Assembly (NCBI GenBank): GCA_013399875.1
Contig: VXAZ01007544.1
Coordinates: forward strand, 1,383,091-1,447,090
Length of the DNA: 64,000 nucleotides
Source of the DNA: Gymnorhina tibicen
Taxonomy: Eukaryota; Chordata; Aves; Passeriformes; Artamidae
Direction: 5' to 3'
Both the position numbers and the translations under genes were made by a program. Under the pieces are notes generated by a model. It did not search any database. It had not been told where the DNA came from and saw nothing but the letters and a program-made list of their open reading frames with translations. Positions 36,201 to 49,505 of the stretch are shown in pieces (within the stretch, counting starts at the first letter, position 1; every line of letters begins with the position of its first letter).

Positions 36201-39200
36201 AGTGGAAAAATGGAGAGGCTCACAGAAGTTCCTGAGGCAGTGCCAGCTGAAGGAGGCATACATTCCCTTAGCTCAGAGGAGTCCTTTGCTACAGCAGAGA
36301 GCCAGAGCTACCGCATCTCCCGTTCCTGATCCTGGAGCAAGTTCTGCTTACAACAACCCAGAGCCCTCCCTGCCACATCCCAGGGCAGAGCACACATCTG
36401 CAGTTTGCCATCCTGGGAAAAGCCTCATGTAATTCCTATGTAGTTCACAGCAGGAGGAGCGCAGTCTGCAGAGAACAGCCACGTAATTCATGTTTGCAGC
36501 GGTCCTCTGCATACATTTTCTGAGATCATCCTAGCGGAGAGCTATGAGTTTCCTCCAATTTGCCAGACCAGATATGCAATATGCTCAGAACTGGGAAGAA
36601 CAGTGTTGTAGTATTATGTCACAAAGACCATCCCAGAAAAACCACAGGGACAATAAGAAATATTAGGTCTCCAAAAGCAAGTGGGAAAGCAATTACGTAT
36701 TTGGAACTGTGGCAAGACTGTGGCAAGTAAAACTTGACTGTATTTTCCATCTAGGATGGAATCAGGTTTTTAAAAATCTATTCTGAAGAGAGCGTAGGGT
36801 TTCACAGCCTGAAGGCTTCATGTCACCCTGTGTCCTGTGACGATGACTACCTCCCTGTTTACTTCGGAACTGAATGGAAAGTTGCTTATGTACCTCCTAC
36901 ACTTTTGGTAGCATCTTGATCCTTGTCTTCCAGCAGCCTCAGGGAAAGATTATGAGAGATAAAGAATCCCCATAAACAGAGAAAGAGGGCTTCCTAATCC
37001 TATTCCTCAGAATAACCTGTTCTGCAAGGGCAATATATTTCCTTGAAGTCAGAAAACTATTGTGGAATGTCTATGAGGAAATGGTTTCAAAATTCTAGTC
37101 CAAATTCATTGCAGATATCCCAAAGTTTTGTGTAACATCAGGGAAGCTCAGGGATTTCCCAGAGCCTACTGGGTGTACTGGCAGTCTTGCATCTTCCTCT
37201 GCCAAGTGTTGAAGCCACAATGATGGAGAAACACCTTAATCTTCTCTGCAGAGGGTAGTCACTGAACAGAAACACTAATCCCACCTTGGACCACATTATA
37301 TTCCTCTCATTAATTTATCCAGTTTAGACAGGTAACAGCAAGCTTTCCCTCCCTGCAAAGCACAGGGCAGGAAGACACTGAAAGTCATCAGGATCTCATC
37401 TACTGCACAGAGGGGTTCATTTGTGTCTGTGGAAACCCCATTGTACCCAGATCTCAGGGACAGGAAGGCCTGAGGGCCAGCAGGATGTCAGAAGAAGAAA
37501 TTCAATAAGAAGCCACTTAAAACCCAATAATTCAAGGGAATTATCACCTTAGAAATCAACTAAATGGAGTATATTGCTTGCCAAATATAGGCAAAATGGG
37601 TTATTTATTGTTTTAGCAAGGATTCTTTATTAAAGCAAACACAAAGTTTATTGTATTCAAGTAATAAAGATAAGCAACAAGGAAACTTCTGAGATTAAAT
37701 AATCATCTTCTGCAAGAGCTAAATTGTTGTTTTACTGAGTGTTTTTTTCACTTTTAAAATGAAAGTTAGTTTTAATTAAACAATTGAATACTGAACCTCA
37801 CATTTTTTGGAACAGGCTGCTAGAAGGGGGTTTTTTTTGCCTTTAGCTGTCAGCTGGAATAAGTATCCTAAAAATACCAAAGACAAAGATATAAACGCCC
37901 CTGACTTCAATCTGTACAATTTAAAATCAGGTTAGATAACTGCAAATATGTGGCTTATATTCCCCATCTCTGCACGCACACTCAAGTTTACTAAAAATAA
38001 AAATTTTGTCTGATTTACATCTGTTTTATTTTTTTTGTTGTTGAGCTAAGGGTTGATTCTCCACCCACACATGTAACAGCAGCTAACTCCCAATTAATTT
38101 TAAAAGGACTTTAGTAAAAAAAAACATGCTGGAGAGAGAGTGAGGTTACTGGAAATTAAGCATCTGGACTTCTCTAAAGTATAAGGGTTTTTCCATCATG
38201 CTGGAAGGTAATTTGACTTTAGGAAAAAATACACAATACTTCACTGGTTGATAGATTCTGGTGATTCATTTTGCATGTAGAAACATGCCCACTCTCGCCG
38301 TTTGAACCAAACACTAGTTTGTTTTGTTTCTTAAACAGTGTGAAATGTCAGGATTTATACATCTATAATAGTTGCCAAAACTAGATTAAGACCAACCTAG
38401 CTGAGATGTAATATGACTTTCCATGGATGTAAGATCTACAAATGACAGGAGACTTTCCTTTTAAGTGCTGAAATACCAGAAACTGAAAAATCTGGAAGTG
38501 GGGGTGAGAATACTTCTGTTATACAACACTACATGAAATCATGGAGAGACTAAACAGGCAGACTGGCCTTCCATAAAGCCCCACGACAGAGACATTGGTG
38601 CAGGGCATGTTGATGGTGTCCCATCTGGCTTTCACAGTGCTTGCTCCAGCAGATGCATCCCTTTCTGCAAGTGCAGTGTACTGATCTCCTGGGGACTTTC
38701 CTCAGCTGTATAGCAACGACAGGGACTTGAAGTAATTCTAAAAGGAAGTGGTAGTTAAACAGAGCAACCTTGAGGGAGAGATGTCATAAGCTGCATCAAA
38801 ATTCAAAACAAGGTTTCAAGGAGATGATCCTCAGGCATTCACACTGAGCTCAACTTCAGCACGGAAGGAAAGCATTACCTCAGGCCTCTATGTCACACCT
38901 AAGCAACTGAGGTGAAGCACATCTTTAGCTTTAAGCATTTAAAAGTGTCCACATTAAACCAGCAATAGCAAAGAGTGAGGCATAGCCCAGGGATCCCTTA
39001 TCTCACTGGAACCAGGGACCCAAGTGCATGGATTGCTGCTCTGCACTGGCCACAGTCTGGCTCCTCTCCTGGCACCTCACACACACAACATCACACACCT
39101 CCATGGGGTAAAGACATGTAATCCTAATGCTCAGCCTTCATCTGCCTTGTCTTTGTATCAGAAAGAAATTACAGTTTTATTCCATACATTTATTTTGAAA

Positions 39201-39607
39201 CCACGTCACTTTTAGCATACCAGGGCTACATGGAGAGATCAAAATGATTTGTAGGGATGGTGTTCAGTCAAGACAGCATCCATGGCACTGCAGCAGAACA
39301 AAGGGAAGCATGCAGGGAGACAGTGCAGAGAAAAGCCTCAGAAAACCTGCAGTGCAGCAAGATGAGTAAACTAGCTAACGAAACACTTGATATCTTTGTT
39401 CAGCAAGCCACAGTAAATGAGGCATGAAAGAGTAATCTGGACATGCACTTAGTGAAAGGAACAGACTGAAAAAGAAAGAACCAGTCATATAGCTTCAAGC
39501 TGTGATATTGAAAAAGATATAATAAATTAAACAGTTCAGGGTTAAAGAAAAAAATTAAGTATATTTGGAAACTGAAAAAACCTGAAGTATGACTTGCTGT
39601 TTCTTTA
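27241..39607. other. Unassigned DNA, largest featureless block
   Basis: Twelve kilobases hold no recognised transposon or gene apart from the AT microsatellite at 31.78 kb. The longest open frame of the whole window, 178 codons on the plus strand at 35066-35602, lies here. Its translation shows no domain I recognise, is rich in Ser, Leu and Phe, and has no supporting promoter or splice context. I treat it as chance. Confidence 0.5.
31779..31809. repeat. (AT)n microsatellite with one interruption
   Basis: Alternating AT, broken once by AC in ATATACATATAT. Confidence 0.95.
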
Positions 39608-39690
39608 TTTCACAGAACTTAAAGACAGAAGAGACCTTTGTATCATCTATTTTGACTTTCTGAATAATACAGACTTTTACATTTCTCTCC
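39608..39690 (-). mobile_element. Ancient CR1-like remnant
   Basis: TTTCACAGAACTTAAAGACA, GAAGAGACCTTTGTATCATC and TATTTTGACTTTCTGAATAA follow an old CR1 3' end common in turtle, crocodile and bird DNA. Its pattern is AAGGCCAGAAGGGACCATTATGATC followed by CTAGTCTGACCTCCTG. Diverged; assigned by block order only. Confidence 0.5.
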
Positions 39691-41107
39691 TCTTTTAATA
39701 CTTAGGTTACCTTTTCAGGTACAGTTAAACCAATGCAATGCTTACCTGCATGAAAACAGGTACTCCTGATTAACTGTGTCATTGAACTACACTGTCAGGC
39801 TAAAGGACAGAAGGATTATTTCTGTCCTTCTGGGAATAAACAGTTCCACTCCACAGGCAGAGGACAGGGAAGACAATTCATCTCATAACTGAAGCCATGC
39901 CAAGAAGATAATAATCCACACCACTGACTGAAAAACAAAATCAAAACCTATCAAAACAGCTTTTTTTCCCAGATGCAAAATCTGTATTGTCCCCAAAGCT
40001 GGCTAGACTTTAAGTGCACAAAGAAAGCTCATCAGTATATTTACCTCTAGAACAGGCTTCCCGTTTTTATCCTAACCTCTGCTTGCTCTTTCCATTTTCA
40101 TCCTCAACAAATGGTTCTCCTCACCAGTTTTGGAGAAGTCAGGAGACAAGCTAAACTAAAGTCTAAAATAAAAATGGTCAGTAGTTCTTAAGGAAATAGA
40201 AGAGGGAGAAAAAAGAAAGAAAATATTCTTCTCCATTCTTACAGACAGTCATAAAGCCCTGAAGCATAAGATTTGATTAAAACCATATCTTTATTTAGAG
40301 CTGCGAGTGCTGTGGGCATACCTAAGGCAATGCTTAACCCTCTGTCCCCTAAACGAGATTCAGTGATTTCCACAGGATTGCTTGAGAGCTGCAGCAGAGA
40401 AGACTCCAGCATGAAATACTACTGTGGAGAAAGAGCTGCAAATCCTGTAGTTACAAAGGGAGAAAATAGTAAAAAAGCTAAGTAAAGGTTTCAAAGTAAA
40501 AGAAGGAAAGAACAGGGGAATGTAAGACACCTAAATAAGCAAAAAACTATCCAGATTAATACTTAACATAAAAGATGACAGGACTTTGCCTAAAGTTGCG
40601 TTCAAAGACAGAAATGTATGTAAATCTCATTTTAACGATGTCAAACAGAGAATCCAGCACTCGGATCCTCTATTTATTCACCCTCACCTGAAATCTGGAT
40701 TGAACACCTTGTGTTCAGTATTCCTTTGACACATACAAGGTTCACTACAGACAAGGTCATTTTCCTCTTACTTAATACTCTCTTGTCCACATATCCCAAC
40801 ACAATATCAGTCTTTCATCTGCCTTTAACACAGTTCTCAGAAGCATGGTTATCCATGAAGGCATTATTCCTCCTTGCTGACTAACAGGGGAAAAAAAAGA
40901 GAAAAAAAAAATAAATAACATCAATGTCTACCTGTGATCTAAATGATCTTCAGATCTACCAACTCTACTACCCTGGCTGCCAGCCTACCAGCTTCTAAGC
41001 TGGTACTTCACACCATTGTATATCATGAGACTGTTCTCATGATTTACTACAACTTGTTATGTCTTCTGCAAACTTGCTAATAATGATTTAAATAACAGTT
41101 ATATTTC

Positions 41108-41160
41108 TTGTGAGATATATATAACAAGTTTATCTATTCTGAGATAGAAGTATCTCACAA
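41108..41160. repeat. Inverted repeat with 10-bp arms and inner hairpin
   Basis: TTGTGAGATA (41108-41117) and TATCTCACAA (41151-41160) pair perfectly. Between them, TATCT and AGATA pair again around ATTCTG. The nesting would allow a cruciform or a branched RNA hairpin. Confidence 0.85.
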
Positions 41161-43530
41161 CGGACTTCTTTCCTGATATGTTTTTTTTTTTTAAAGTGTC
41201 CTGTCATTAACTTCAAGTACATCAGTGTTTTCATTTGTCTTTTAAATGGCTTATAATTAAAGCAACCAGTTTTCTGGATTTTAAGGAGTCATCACTTCTC
41301 ACTTTCTTGGAAGGAAGGCTGCAAAAAAGTCCCACCATCTTTTTTTAGTACTGCCTACATGAAGGTGATGATTTCACTACACCAACAATCATTTCAGTTT
41401 TGGGGAAAATGGCAGTTCTTAAAGCTCTAGATATATTCACAAAAGTTTGTGGTATATTCTGCTCACAGAAATGAGCAGAGAACACATGAGAGAAAACGGT
41501 GATTTGTACATAAGCAAACATCATGTGTTTAGGCCAGAGATACCTTTTTTTCCCATAAAAATAAAGTCTCATACTTATTATCTTGTGCAAAGTGATGGAT
41601 CTTGCATTAAGGAAAGATTGTATATTAGTATAAGGCTTTTTCCCGGTCACATTGAATCTGCAGCAAATACAATCTGGGATGAAGCTATCATGTGAAGTTA
41701 TTGTGTCTATATGCTTGTAGCTGCCATATGCAGGCAAAGTCCACTTTTATGTTGATTTACAGTTTGTATCATTTTACCTCACCATTATCTGCATTGTTCT
41801 GCCGTGGGACAGGTTCACTGCCTCTACCTGAAACACTCCACGTTTATACAGGGGTGAGAAGAAGAGAATTAGCTTTACCAGGTTGCTGAGGAAAGAAAGT
41901 TATAACAGTACTTGCCACCATGTAAAGAAACTGGAAAAAGAACTGACCTGAGATATTGCAGTAGATACAAAGGAAGAGCAAAAGTCCATTGCAGTGACAA
42001 ACTTGCACAAAGACAAGGATTAAGCGGTGGTTTCCTAGGAAAAATAAGCAAGGGGCATAAACTGCTTAACCTAATCCCATGACATAAAAAGGAAACAAAG
42101 GCCAACTGACAGAGAACAAAAAAGGGGAAAGAGAAAACAAGGGTTTCTTTCTTTTCTGTAGTGTCTGTGGTTTATCAGATACTACACACCTTGCAGAGCA
42201 GTTTAACTGGATGAAGAGCTCTCTGTTATTATCCAACCACATAATCACATTAAAGTTTGACTTATTCACTTCAACCAGAACAAGTAGGTAGCAAAGGGTC
42301 AGGGAATTATGTAAATTGGAGCGTGCATTTCTCCATGAACCCTGAAAGACTCAGACAGACTTAAACTGTAAGAAATGCTTTTTATCTTCTTAAAGCTGTT
42401 TTTTCAAAAGCAAAATTCCAAAACAGATATAATCAAACCTGTGTTGTTGACCTGTCCTCTCCTAAACAAATCAGTGAGTGATGTATGTCACCACAAAGCA
42501 TGTTAGCTATTTTTAGCAGCTTTTCATGTGTGTTATGAACTGATCTGTGTCTTATTTTAACTATATGTAACAGCAGCTGTGGGGTAAAGAATTTTAGATG
42601 TCAACACCCAACAGAAAATGGTCTCTTGTGGCTTTTGAGTACGTCATGCAATGGCTGCTCTGGACTGTAATTCTTCCTGATAATCATCTAATTCCCTCTG
42701 GTGTGCAGTCACAGAAAGCGGATGCAGCCATGGTGAGAAGGGGAGATAAATGCTTCCCTGCAAAGTGGCAGTGAAGAGGAAGGAGGCAGGAGGAGAACTG
42801 AGAAGCAAGATGTACAGCAGAACCCCTAGTTCTCTCCACCAAATCTACCTGGGTACTAAATTATGATCTCTTCATATTCATAATTTAGTTTCTGTGCTGT
42901 TTTTTGGAGCTGAACCCATACTTCAGTCCAGATGCTATTTAATATGAGCATAATACTAACACCTCGTTTCATCTTTACTGAAGTGGCCACCAATTGCATT
43001 ATTCACAGCTACTATGTGCTACTATCCTGGCCAGGCATACCTTTATCACCATTTTTACTTATTTCACGCAACTTAGAAGATCCCAAACCATTAGAGTAGT
43101 GTGAGAACTCTTTTTGTTGTTTCAGTGTGCAGTAACTGAAACTAGATATGCAGTAGTGAAAAGTGGAACATAAATGCAGTTGAGAATTGTGATCCTTTCC
43201 CTGTATTACTAAACCACCAGACTTCCTTACTAAATTTGAAAGTTTTATTAGAGATGAAGTTGTCTTTCTGCTATTGTTTTGGCTGCAAGAGTTACATACG
43301 AAGGGCTGAACCAGCTCAGTGAGATAGAGCTTTTTTTATTTTATTTTAAACTTCCTGCAATTCACCATTAAGATACATCCACTGTTTAAGAATAGGAAAT
43401 TATCAAACAGTCTGTTTGATTCTCTCTGTTCAGGGCAAAGGGATGAATCTTCATGCACACTAGAGATACCAAGTAGCACTTCCAGAGGAGTAGGGAAAGG
43501 ACTGAAGTTAAGATGACTCACACTAAAGAG

Positions 43531-43577
43531 CTCTCACTCTCTCTCTACCCCCTTCCCTTCTCTCCTCCCCTCTCTCC
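43531..43577. repeat. Pyrimidine-rich CT tract
   Basis: About 47 bases of C and T (with two A) in CTCT, CCCTT and CTCC words. It is the cause of the Gly/Arg/Glu-rich end of the minus-strand open frame overlapping it. Confidence 0.85.
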
Positions 43578-44111
43578 AATTTGGCAGACAAGAAGGTAGG
43601 CAAGCTGGAAGCTTTCAGTTCTGCCTGATAGTCTAACAAAACACCTAGTACAGATGCAGGGAGCCAGCATAAAAGCATGGTGCCTGATTAGATGAGATAC
43701 CAGGAGCCAAGAAAAAGATTGCGGTGCCTGCTGAGTTGAAACGGAAGTCAGGTTGAAAGGAGGTGTTCCTCGCTCAGGCAGGCAGGACAGGCACTGGGGA
43801 AGAGTAGGAAGTGAAAGACAAAAAAGTGTAGGGAATGCTAATGTTTTAGAAGAAAACCTGAAGCAGATAGAAGTTAAAAAGAAAACCCCCCCATCAATCA
43901 TGTTCTCTAATCTTATCACAAGGGGTATCAGTATCATTAAAAGACACTTCAGGATGCATGGAAGTAGCAAGCTCCATTGAAGGCCAAAGAGGAATTTCAG
44001 ACACTCGCTACCATCCACCAGGCTGTACACATGGTTTAAAATATATGTCTATGCTTAAACCCCTTCCTGAACAAAGCTATTATACTACCAAGCTCAACTT
44101 TCCTGTCATCT

Positions 44112-44205
44112 GCAGAACAGAACAGAATAGAACAAAACAAAAACAATAGAGAGGGACCCCTATTCAGTTGGGAGGGACCTACAACAACCATCTAGTCCAG
44201 CTGCA
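44112..44205 (-). mobile_element. CR1 LINE 3' end with (AGAAC)n tail, minus strand
   Basis: On the plus strand a run of CAGAACAGAACAGAATAGAA (the reverse complement of an expanded CR1 terminal repeat) precedes TATTCAGTTGGGAGGGACCT. ACAACAACCATCTAGTCCAG and CTGC follow. This is the CR1 3' untranslated core read backwards. The GGGACCTACAACAACCATC version differs from the CCCACAAGGATCA version at 23.3 and 25.5 kb, so a different CR1 subfamily is involved. Confidence 0.75.
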
Positions 44206-45133
44206 ATGTACATCAGCTTTTTCATGAATTATAAAATATGACAAAGTCATAAGTCTAGAATTTCACCCAGCTTGTTGTAGTATCTTCCTTCCTCTCTGAC
44301 ACACACAAATAGGTGTGGATACTGAAACCAGAAAATGGGTGAGCAAGAAAGGTAGGACTGAAAATGTCACTGGGGTCAGCAGAGAGAGTGAATCCTTTAA
44401 ATAGAAAGAGGTGTACACAGTCGTGGAGAAGTTCTTAATCAAAAAAGAACTAAGCAGACTACCCCCACTGAACTGATTTGTCTTTGTTCCTCAATGTTAT
44501 TACTGGCACTGGCTGTTCCATTTAATTATGATTAGCACTTGTGGGAGCCAGAAGTGGGTGATGGGCAGGGGGACACAGGAGTGCGTGTAACCCAGCAAGT
44601 GACTGATCATTTCACGATCCTCCATGACCTCCTCTATCCCTCTTAAGTGGGAGGGTGAAAGCAAGCAATAAAAGGACAAGCCATTTTTTCTCTTTTTGAG
44701 TATTATGCATTCCACATTTCTAGACTTCCTTTAACTCCCACTAGACACTTGAAAAAAAATCAGGATCTTAAATAACAGGCTTTAAGAAATTTTAATTTAA
44801 TTTTCTTTTAAAATAAATATTTGAAAAATAATTTTTAAAATGTTTGCAATCATGCAGATGAATCCTGATCAAATCACTGTTCAAATGCCTAGTCCCTGTG
44901 TAATTACTTGCGTAAAACACCTCTTGTGAATAGCAAGTAAATCATTAGTGATTAGATTTTTTTGGATTATTTTGAAGAGACCCAGCTGCTGTCTTTATGT
45001 CAAAGAACATCCATAAGGCACCAGTGATTAAACAGCATGGTATTTTTGCATGTCAGACATCACATGCTTGGATATTAATCACGCTTAGTGCTTTTCAGAT
45101 GTGAATTGAGAAGCATCTCAGAGAAAAACAGTT
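44206..45133. other. Unassigned DNA
   Basis: I see no recognisable gene or repeat. An AT-rich run of T/A words lies near 44.79-44.84 kb. Confidence 0.5.
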
Positions 45134-45231
45134 ATAGTCCCTGTTTACAGACTGGGAAGCCGAGGCACAGGCCAAGTGACTTGCTCATCTCATGCAGCAG
45201 ATCTGAGGTCACAGCCCGGATTCCAGCAGGG
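45134..45231 (+). mobile_element. MIR-like ancient SINE fragment
   Basis: The order TTTACAGACTGGGAAGCCGA, GGCACAGGCCAAGTGACTTG, GAGGTCACAGCCCGGATTC reproduces the 3' half of MIR. The MIR pattern is TTTACAGATGAGGAAACTGAGGCACAGAGAGGTTAAGTAACTTGCC, then GGTCACACAGC and GGGATTCGAACC. A short segment between CTTGC and GGTCACAG is rearranged. MIRs are ancient CORE-SINEs and survive in birds only as sparse relics, so one this legible is notable. Confidence 0.7.
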
Positions 45232-47367
45232 GAGAATTTCCCTTTGTTTCCTGACTTTTCATCCACCTTTCATTTTCCAGTTCAAATGCTGAGACAAAGG
45301 AAAACCTGGATCATTTGATGATAACAAAGAAAAAACCCCAAATTACAACACAGAAAAAACCCCAAAACCCTAAGAACAGGGCAAGTGTATTGTCAAGATT
45401 AGAATTGAGTTTAAATTAGAAAAAAACCTCCTAACCTTGTATAATCTTATTTTTTTTTTCTAAAAGGAAATATAGCAAGGTATTTTCCAGAATAAACAGC
45501 GCTTCATTTGCCCTAAATCACCAACAGAAAAATAGCTTCCCTGTCCAAAAATTGTCATCTTGAATCATAGCTCTATCCTCATTACTGAGGATAATGTAGA
45601 AAAAGAAAGAGAAGCATGAGGATTTCTCTGCTTAATTGTGATAGCAGCAAGAACTGTTTAGTATATCTGCAGGACATGTTTTCTGCATAAAATATGGTGG
45701 CTTTGCAAGTGATTCTCAGAAGTAATTTTTCACTGTTTATATATAAAAATATACATATGAAACATTCATTGGTGTGTATATATAATGTTTCATAAGCCAA
45801 ATGGAACAACAGCTGTAAATCATTTCCAAAGTGAGAAATTAAAACCTTCTTTTGTGTCAGCTGCGCAGAGGGCAGAGTTATTTATAAGATACCCTAAATA
45901 TATAGTTGAGTTTCCTACTGAACTCAAAAAAAGGTACAGAAGCTACTCATAAAGCTGAGTCAGTGACTGTAAAAAGATGAGTTTGTGGAGCAGTGCTGAG
46001 CTGGACCAGAGAGATCATGGTGACATTTAGTGGTTACAATACCACTGGAACAGCAACCAACTCCTCCAGAGGAAGTGGTAATGTGCTTACTCAAATTTTC
46101 TGCCCTCCCTCAGGTTCCTGAATTCACAATCTGAAAGTCTTCAGCAGGCTTAAATCCGGAGACAATAATGCTCCTCCACTTCCTTGCGCAGGAAGCTTTA
46201 AATTACAAGGATGGATTATTTTAATTGCTACTCTTTGGGTTCTCTGCCCGAGCTATTGGTAAACATCTATGGCAAAACATATGGATGTTGAAGCAATAGC
46301 TGTAACAGACCACAGTGCTTTGCAGCCACTGTATTATAGACTTTGCACCCAGTGTATTCAATAAAGAATGTAAGTGGAAATATTCGTAAAGAACCCGTAG
46401 GTAGTAGCTTTATTTCGTAACATTAGTAAACTGCCCACAAAATTAACCAGCATGTGTTGTCAACAAGCAAGTCTTGAAGATATGGAGCAAGCTCTGAGAT
46501 GCTGCAAAAGAAAGTCAGGGACCCCATAGTGCTAAAAGCCTGTTTTAACAATTTTTATTTCTGCATCCTTTCTGTTGCTAAAATCCTAATGTGAGTGCTT
46601 CTATAAATTAATAAATAGAGAAAAGTTCAAGCTCAAATTCTGGATCCAAATGTGTTTGGATTATGATTTTTTCAGGCTCCTTAAATGAGAATTTGGGTCA
46701 AGACTGCTGCTACCAAGAAATAGTTAGTAGAATTTAAAGACAACATTCCTTATTATGGGGATCACAAATTATATCCTCCAGTGCAGAAAGAGAACTGCAT
46801 AAAATGTCCTGCAATCATCTCTGAGTCTTTTCCAGGCTACTGGCTGTCCTACGCAGCACATAAGGGGACAGGGCATTTACTCCATCCTCGTCTTCACCAG
46901 CCACAAGCCTGGCTGCCTGCTGGCACTCTTCAAATATCAAGATACTTGCTGCTAACACATCAGATGTCATACAGCTTGTTTTCGCTTTTTAATCTTAAGC
47001 TACCACAGCCTCCATAGGCAAGCCTGAGAAGAGATAAAGGACAGGAGGGGGAAAGAGAAGGAGGTGAGAGCTCCAGTTGCCCAAGGAGAGGTCAGAATCA
47101 GTAAAAGCTTTTCCATTAGTTTTGGCAGAGGATGCAGCTAATTCTTCCTTCCTTCCCTATTCTGAGAGATTGCACATTACTTCCTCAAGCCCTCAGCCTG
47201 AATTACCTTTCAGACCTGGGCTCCCTAGGCCTTCTTCATCTGGGGGGTAAGGAGTCAGCCCTACCTTGAAGTGCATGTTCCCAAGCCATAGCTTGTAGTA
47301 GTAAACAGCACCATGCTCCTCCATAAAACTTTTTACTCCTTCAGGGCTGGAAAGAAGGGCAGGTTTC
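45232..47367. other. Unassigned DNA
   Basis: I see no gene or recognised repeat. A small purine-rich stretch lies at about 47.04-47.07 kb. Confidence 0.5.
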
Positions 47368-47436
47368 ACTGTTTCTATTTTATAGAGGGAAAAATTTAGG
47401 TTCTGAAAAGGTCATCCAGTGAACAGGAACAGAGAG
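47368..47436 (+). mobile_element. Possible MIR-like SINE fragment
   Basis: TTTCTATTTTATAGAGGGAA, GGTTCTGAAAAGGTCATCCA and GTGAACAGGAACAGAGAG can be aligned by eye to MIR's ATTTTACAGATGAGGAAACTGAG, GGTCACACAGC and GGCAGAGCC blocks. More diverged than the copy at 45.1 kb. Confidence 0.35.
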
Positions 47437-49505
47437 CTCCTTAGGGTTGTACTGACCACAGGTGAGGTGTCTTAGGGTCCTATTTCACTTTCAGTTTGCC
47501 CTTACAGCAAGAAGGCATGCATGCAGCATATAGCTCTAGATCTGAGTGAGTGGTTGTTTGTTCCACATCATGATTTTATGTCAGTTAAATTTCAAACAAC
47601 GTGGTGCTGCATACAGGGATGCTGATCAAGGGCTGTATAAATTGCAGTGCTCTTCCACCTACCTTAACATGCAAACTGCTGTGTGAAGGCAAGAGGATTG
47701 CAGTGCACACGTGCACAAGTCCCAGTAGACAACTGAGTGCAAACACAGCAGATGGTGACAAGGCAGTAGCAGCAAAGAGATAAAACTGTCAAACTTAAAG
47801 CTAAGCCTAAAGGCATCTCTACCATGCTTTTATTATCAGTGGTGCTGAATTCCCCAAAGTTCTAATATATAGTCATAAAGAGGGTAAAGAAGGAAATACT
47901 GGCTCTTCGGTACACTGTGGGGTTCAGAGCTTGCTCTAGTTGGGCAGCAGCTGTCTCCTCTGAGCCAGCCAGGGTGAGTGTGCCAGTGCCCTGGTTTGCT
48001 GGGACCACAGGCTCATGGGAGGAAGGGTTTAGCTGTGCTTCTCCTCCCAGCCACTCCTCTGGCCAGAAGCTGGACAGACCCAGTGCTTTACAAGGGAGGG
48101 GGACATACTCGGGATAGGTGTAAAACATAGCTGATACCCCCATTGCCCAGAACAGTGGGCAAAGTCTGCTTTGTTAGTGGCTTATGCAGCTATGAAACAC
48201 CACTTGGAAAACCAGGGTGTTCCAATAGTCCTGTGTTAAATAAAATACAAAACCAGATAAAAGAAATAGAGGAATGCATATAATTCAAGTTATCTTCATC
48301 CATTTTCCAGCGAACCACTTAATCACAAAACCAAATAGTTGATTTGTGTGGATTCATTGTAAGGGGAGGCAGTCACAGACAAATTGTCTTTAGCCTCATT
48401 ACCAAGTACTCTGGAAAAGACAGGAAGCTAAGTCCTAATCTAATTGTGCTGTTGCCTGATGCCAATAATTATGTACCTAGTATGAGAGCTAAATTACTGG
48501 GATTTATCTGTTTAACCAAAAAATATTAGATTAGCTTGTGTTTTCAGCTAAGCAACATTGCTCTTAATTTTTATAGTCTTGTTCAATCTTTTTGGTAATT
48601 TTGCAAAGGATTAACAGACTTTGGTTGGCTAAACTAGTTCTGGTTGAAGTACCATCCCAAATGAGCAGATTTCCCTCTTGTTCTGGTCTAGTTACTGCTT
48701 CCAGGGTAAGAGATCTTGCTCATGGGAACTCCAGGGTAAAGAGCCAACGTGACAAACCGTGAGATCCCTTCTCCAAACAGTACATGTGTAAGGTTTAACA
48801 GCTTTTTCTGTTCCTTTCTGTTCCTTTCAAGGCCTGACAGTGAGCTTGGTTTTGCTTGGGTTTGAACAGCTCATAACCCCAGTTGCACCCATATTGCCTG
48901 TAAGGACTGAGTTTGATCTCACACCAAAAGTTTTCCCAATCTATGCCTGAAGGATCAGTTACCTCACCCCGTGCTAAGCCAGGGTGGAAGGCAACACACA
49001 GGCTGTGGAAACACAAAGGAGCTAACAACACTACAGGCATTCCCACTGACATTGCAATATGCTTCTTTCAAGCTCTTAACATAGGATTCAGATCACGAGT
49101 CAGCGCCTTTCCCCCCTAATCTCTGCCCTTAAAGCAGTGAGTCTGGCTTAAAAGGTGTAAATACATACATATTTACACACATACACACACACATATATAT
49201 AGATACAAATTTTTAAACAATAGAGTTGTTACCTTTTTAACCTACTACCTTTTAGAACTATTAAGATTTTCCTTATTTTCTTGACTAAAAAGGGTCTAGT
49301 CATCTTTGGAAAAAAACATATGAGCATTTTTGCATAACTGCCTGAATCCAGGAAGTGGAGAAAGCTAGTAATTTGAGCAAAATGAATATGCTACAATGAA
49401 AAAAAAACCCCTACATATAGGTTTACGTGTTTTACTGGACTGTGTTCAGCCTGGTATGAATGCAAACCATCAGTGTCATGCCTTCAAAAATAGGGAAGAC
49501 ACAGG
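47437..49505. other. Unassigned DNA
   Basis: No gene was recognised. A GC-richer patch at 47.9-48.1 kb carries overlapping open frames on both strands, without coding signature. Confidence 0.5.
49160..49206. repeat. Compound (CATA)/(CA)/(TA) microsatellite
   Basis: ATACATACATA passes into TTTACACACATACACACACA and then TATATATA. Confidence 0.92.

Larger units (their letters stand above)
39691..44111. other. Unassigned DNA
   Basis: I see no gene. Notable local structure is limited to the inverted repeat at 41108-41160 and a pyrimidine tract at 43531-43577. Minus-strand open frames at 41345-41737 and 43545-44030 have no recognisable domains. Confidence 0.5.

Noticed and set aside
41345..41737. 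130-codon minus-strand frame as a gene
   Set aside because: No coding signature, an overlapping frame on the other strand is open too, and no family was recognised.
43545..44030. 161-codon minus-strand frame as a gene
   Set aside because: Its C-terminal Gly/Glu/Arg run is produced by a CT-rich tract and the rest has no domain I recognise.
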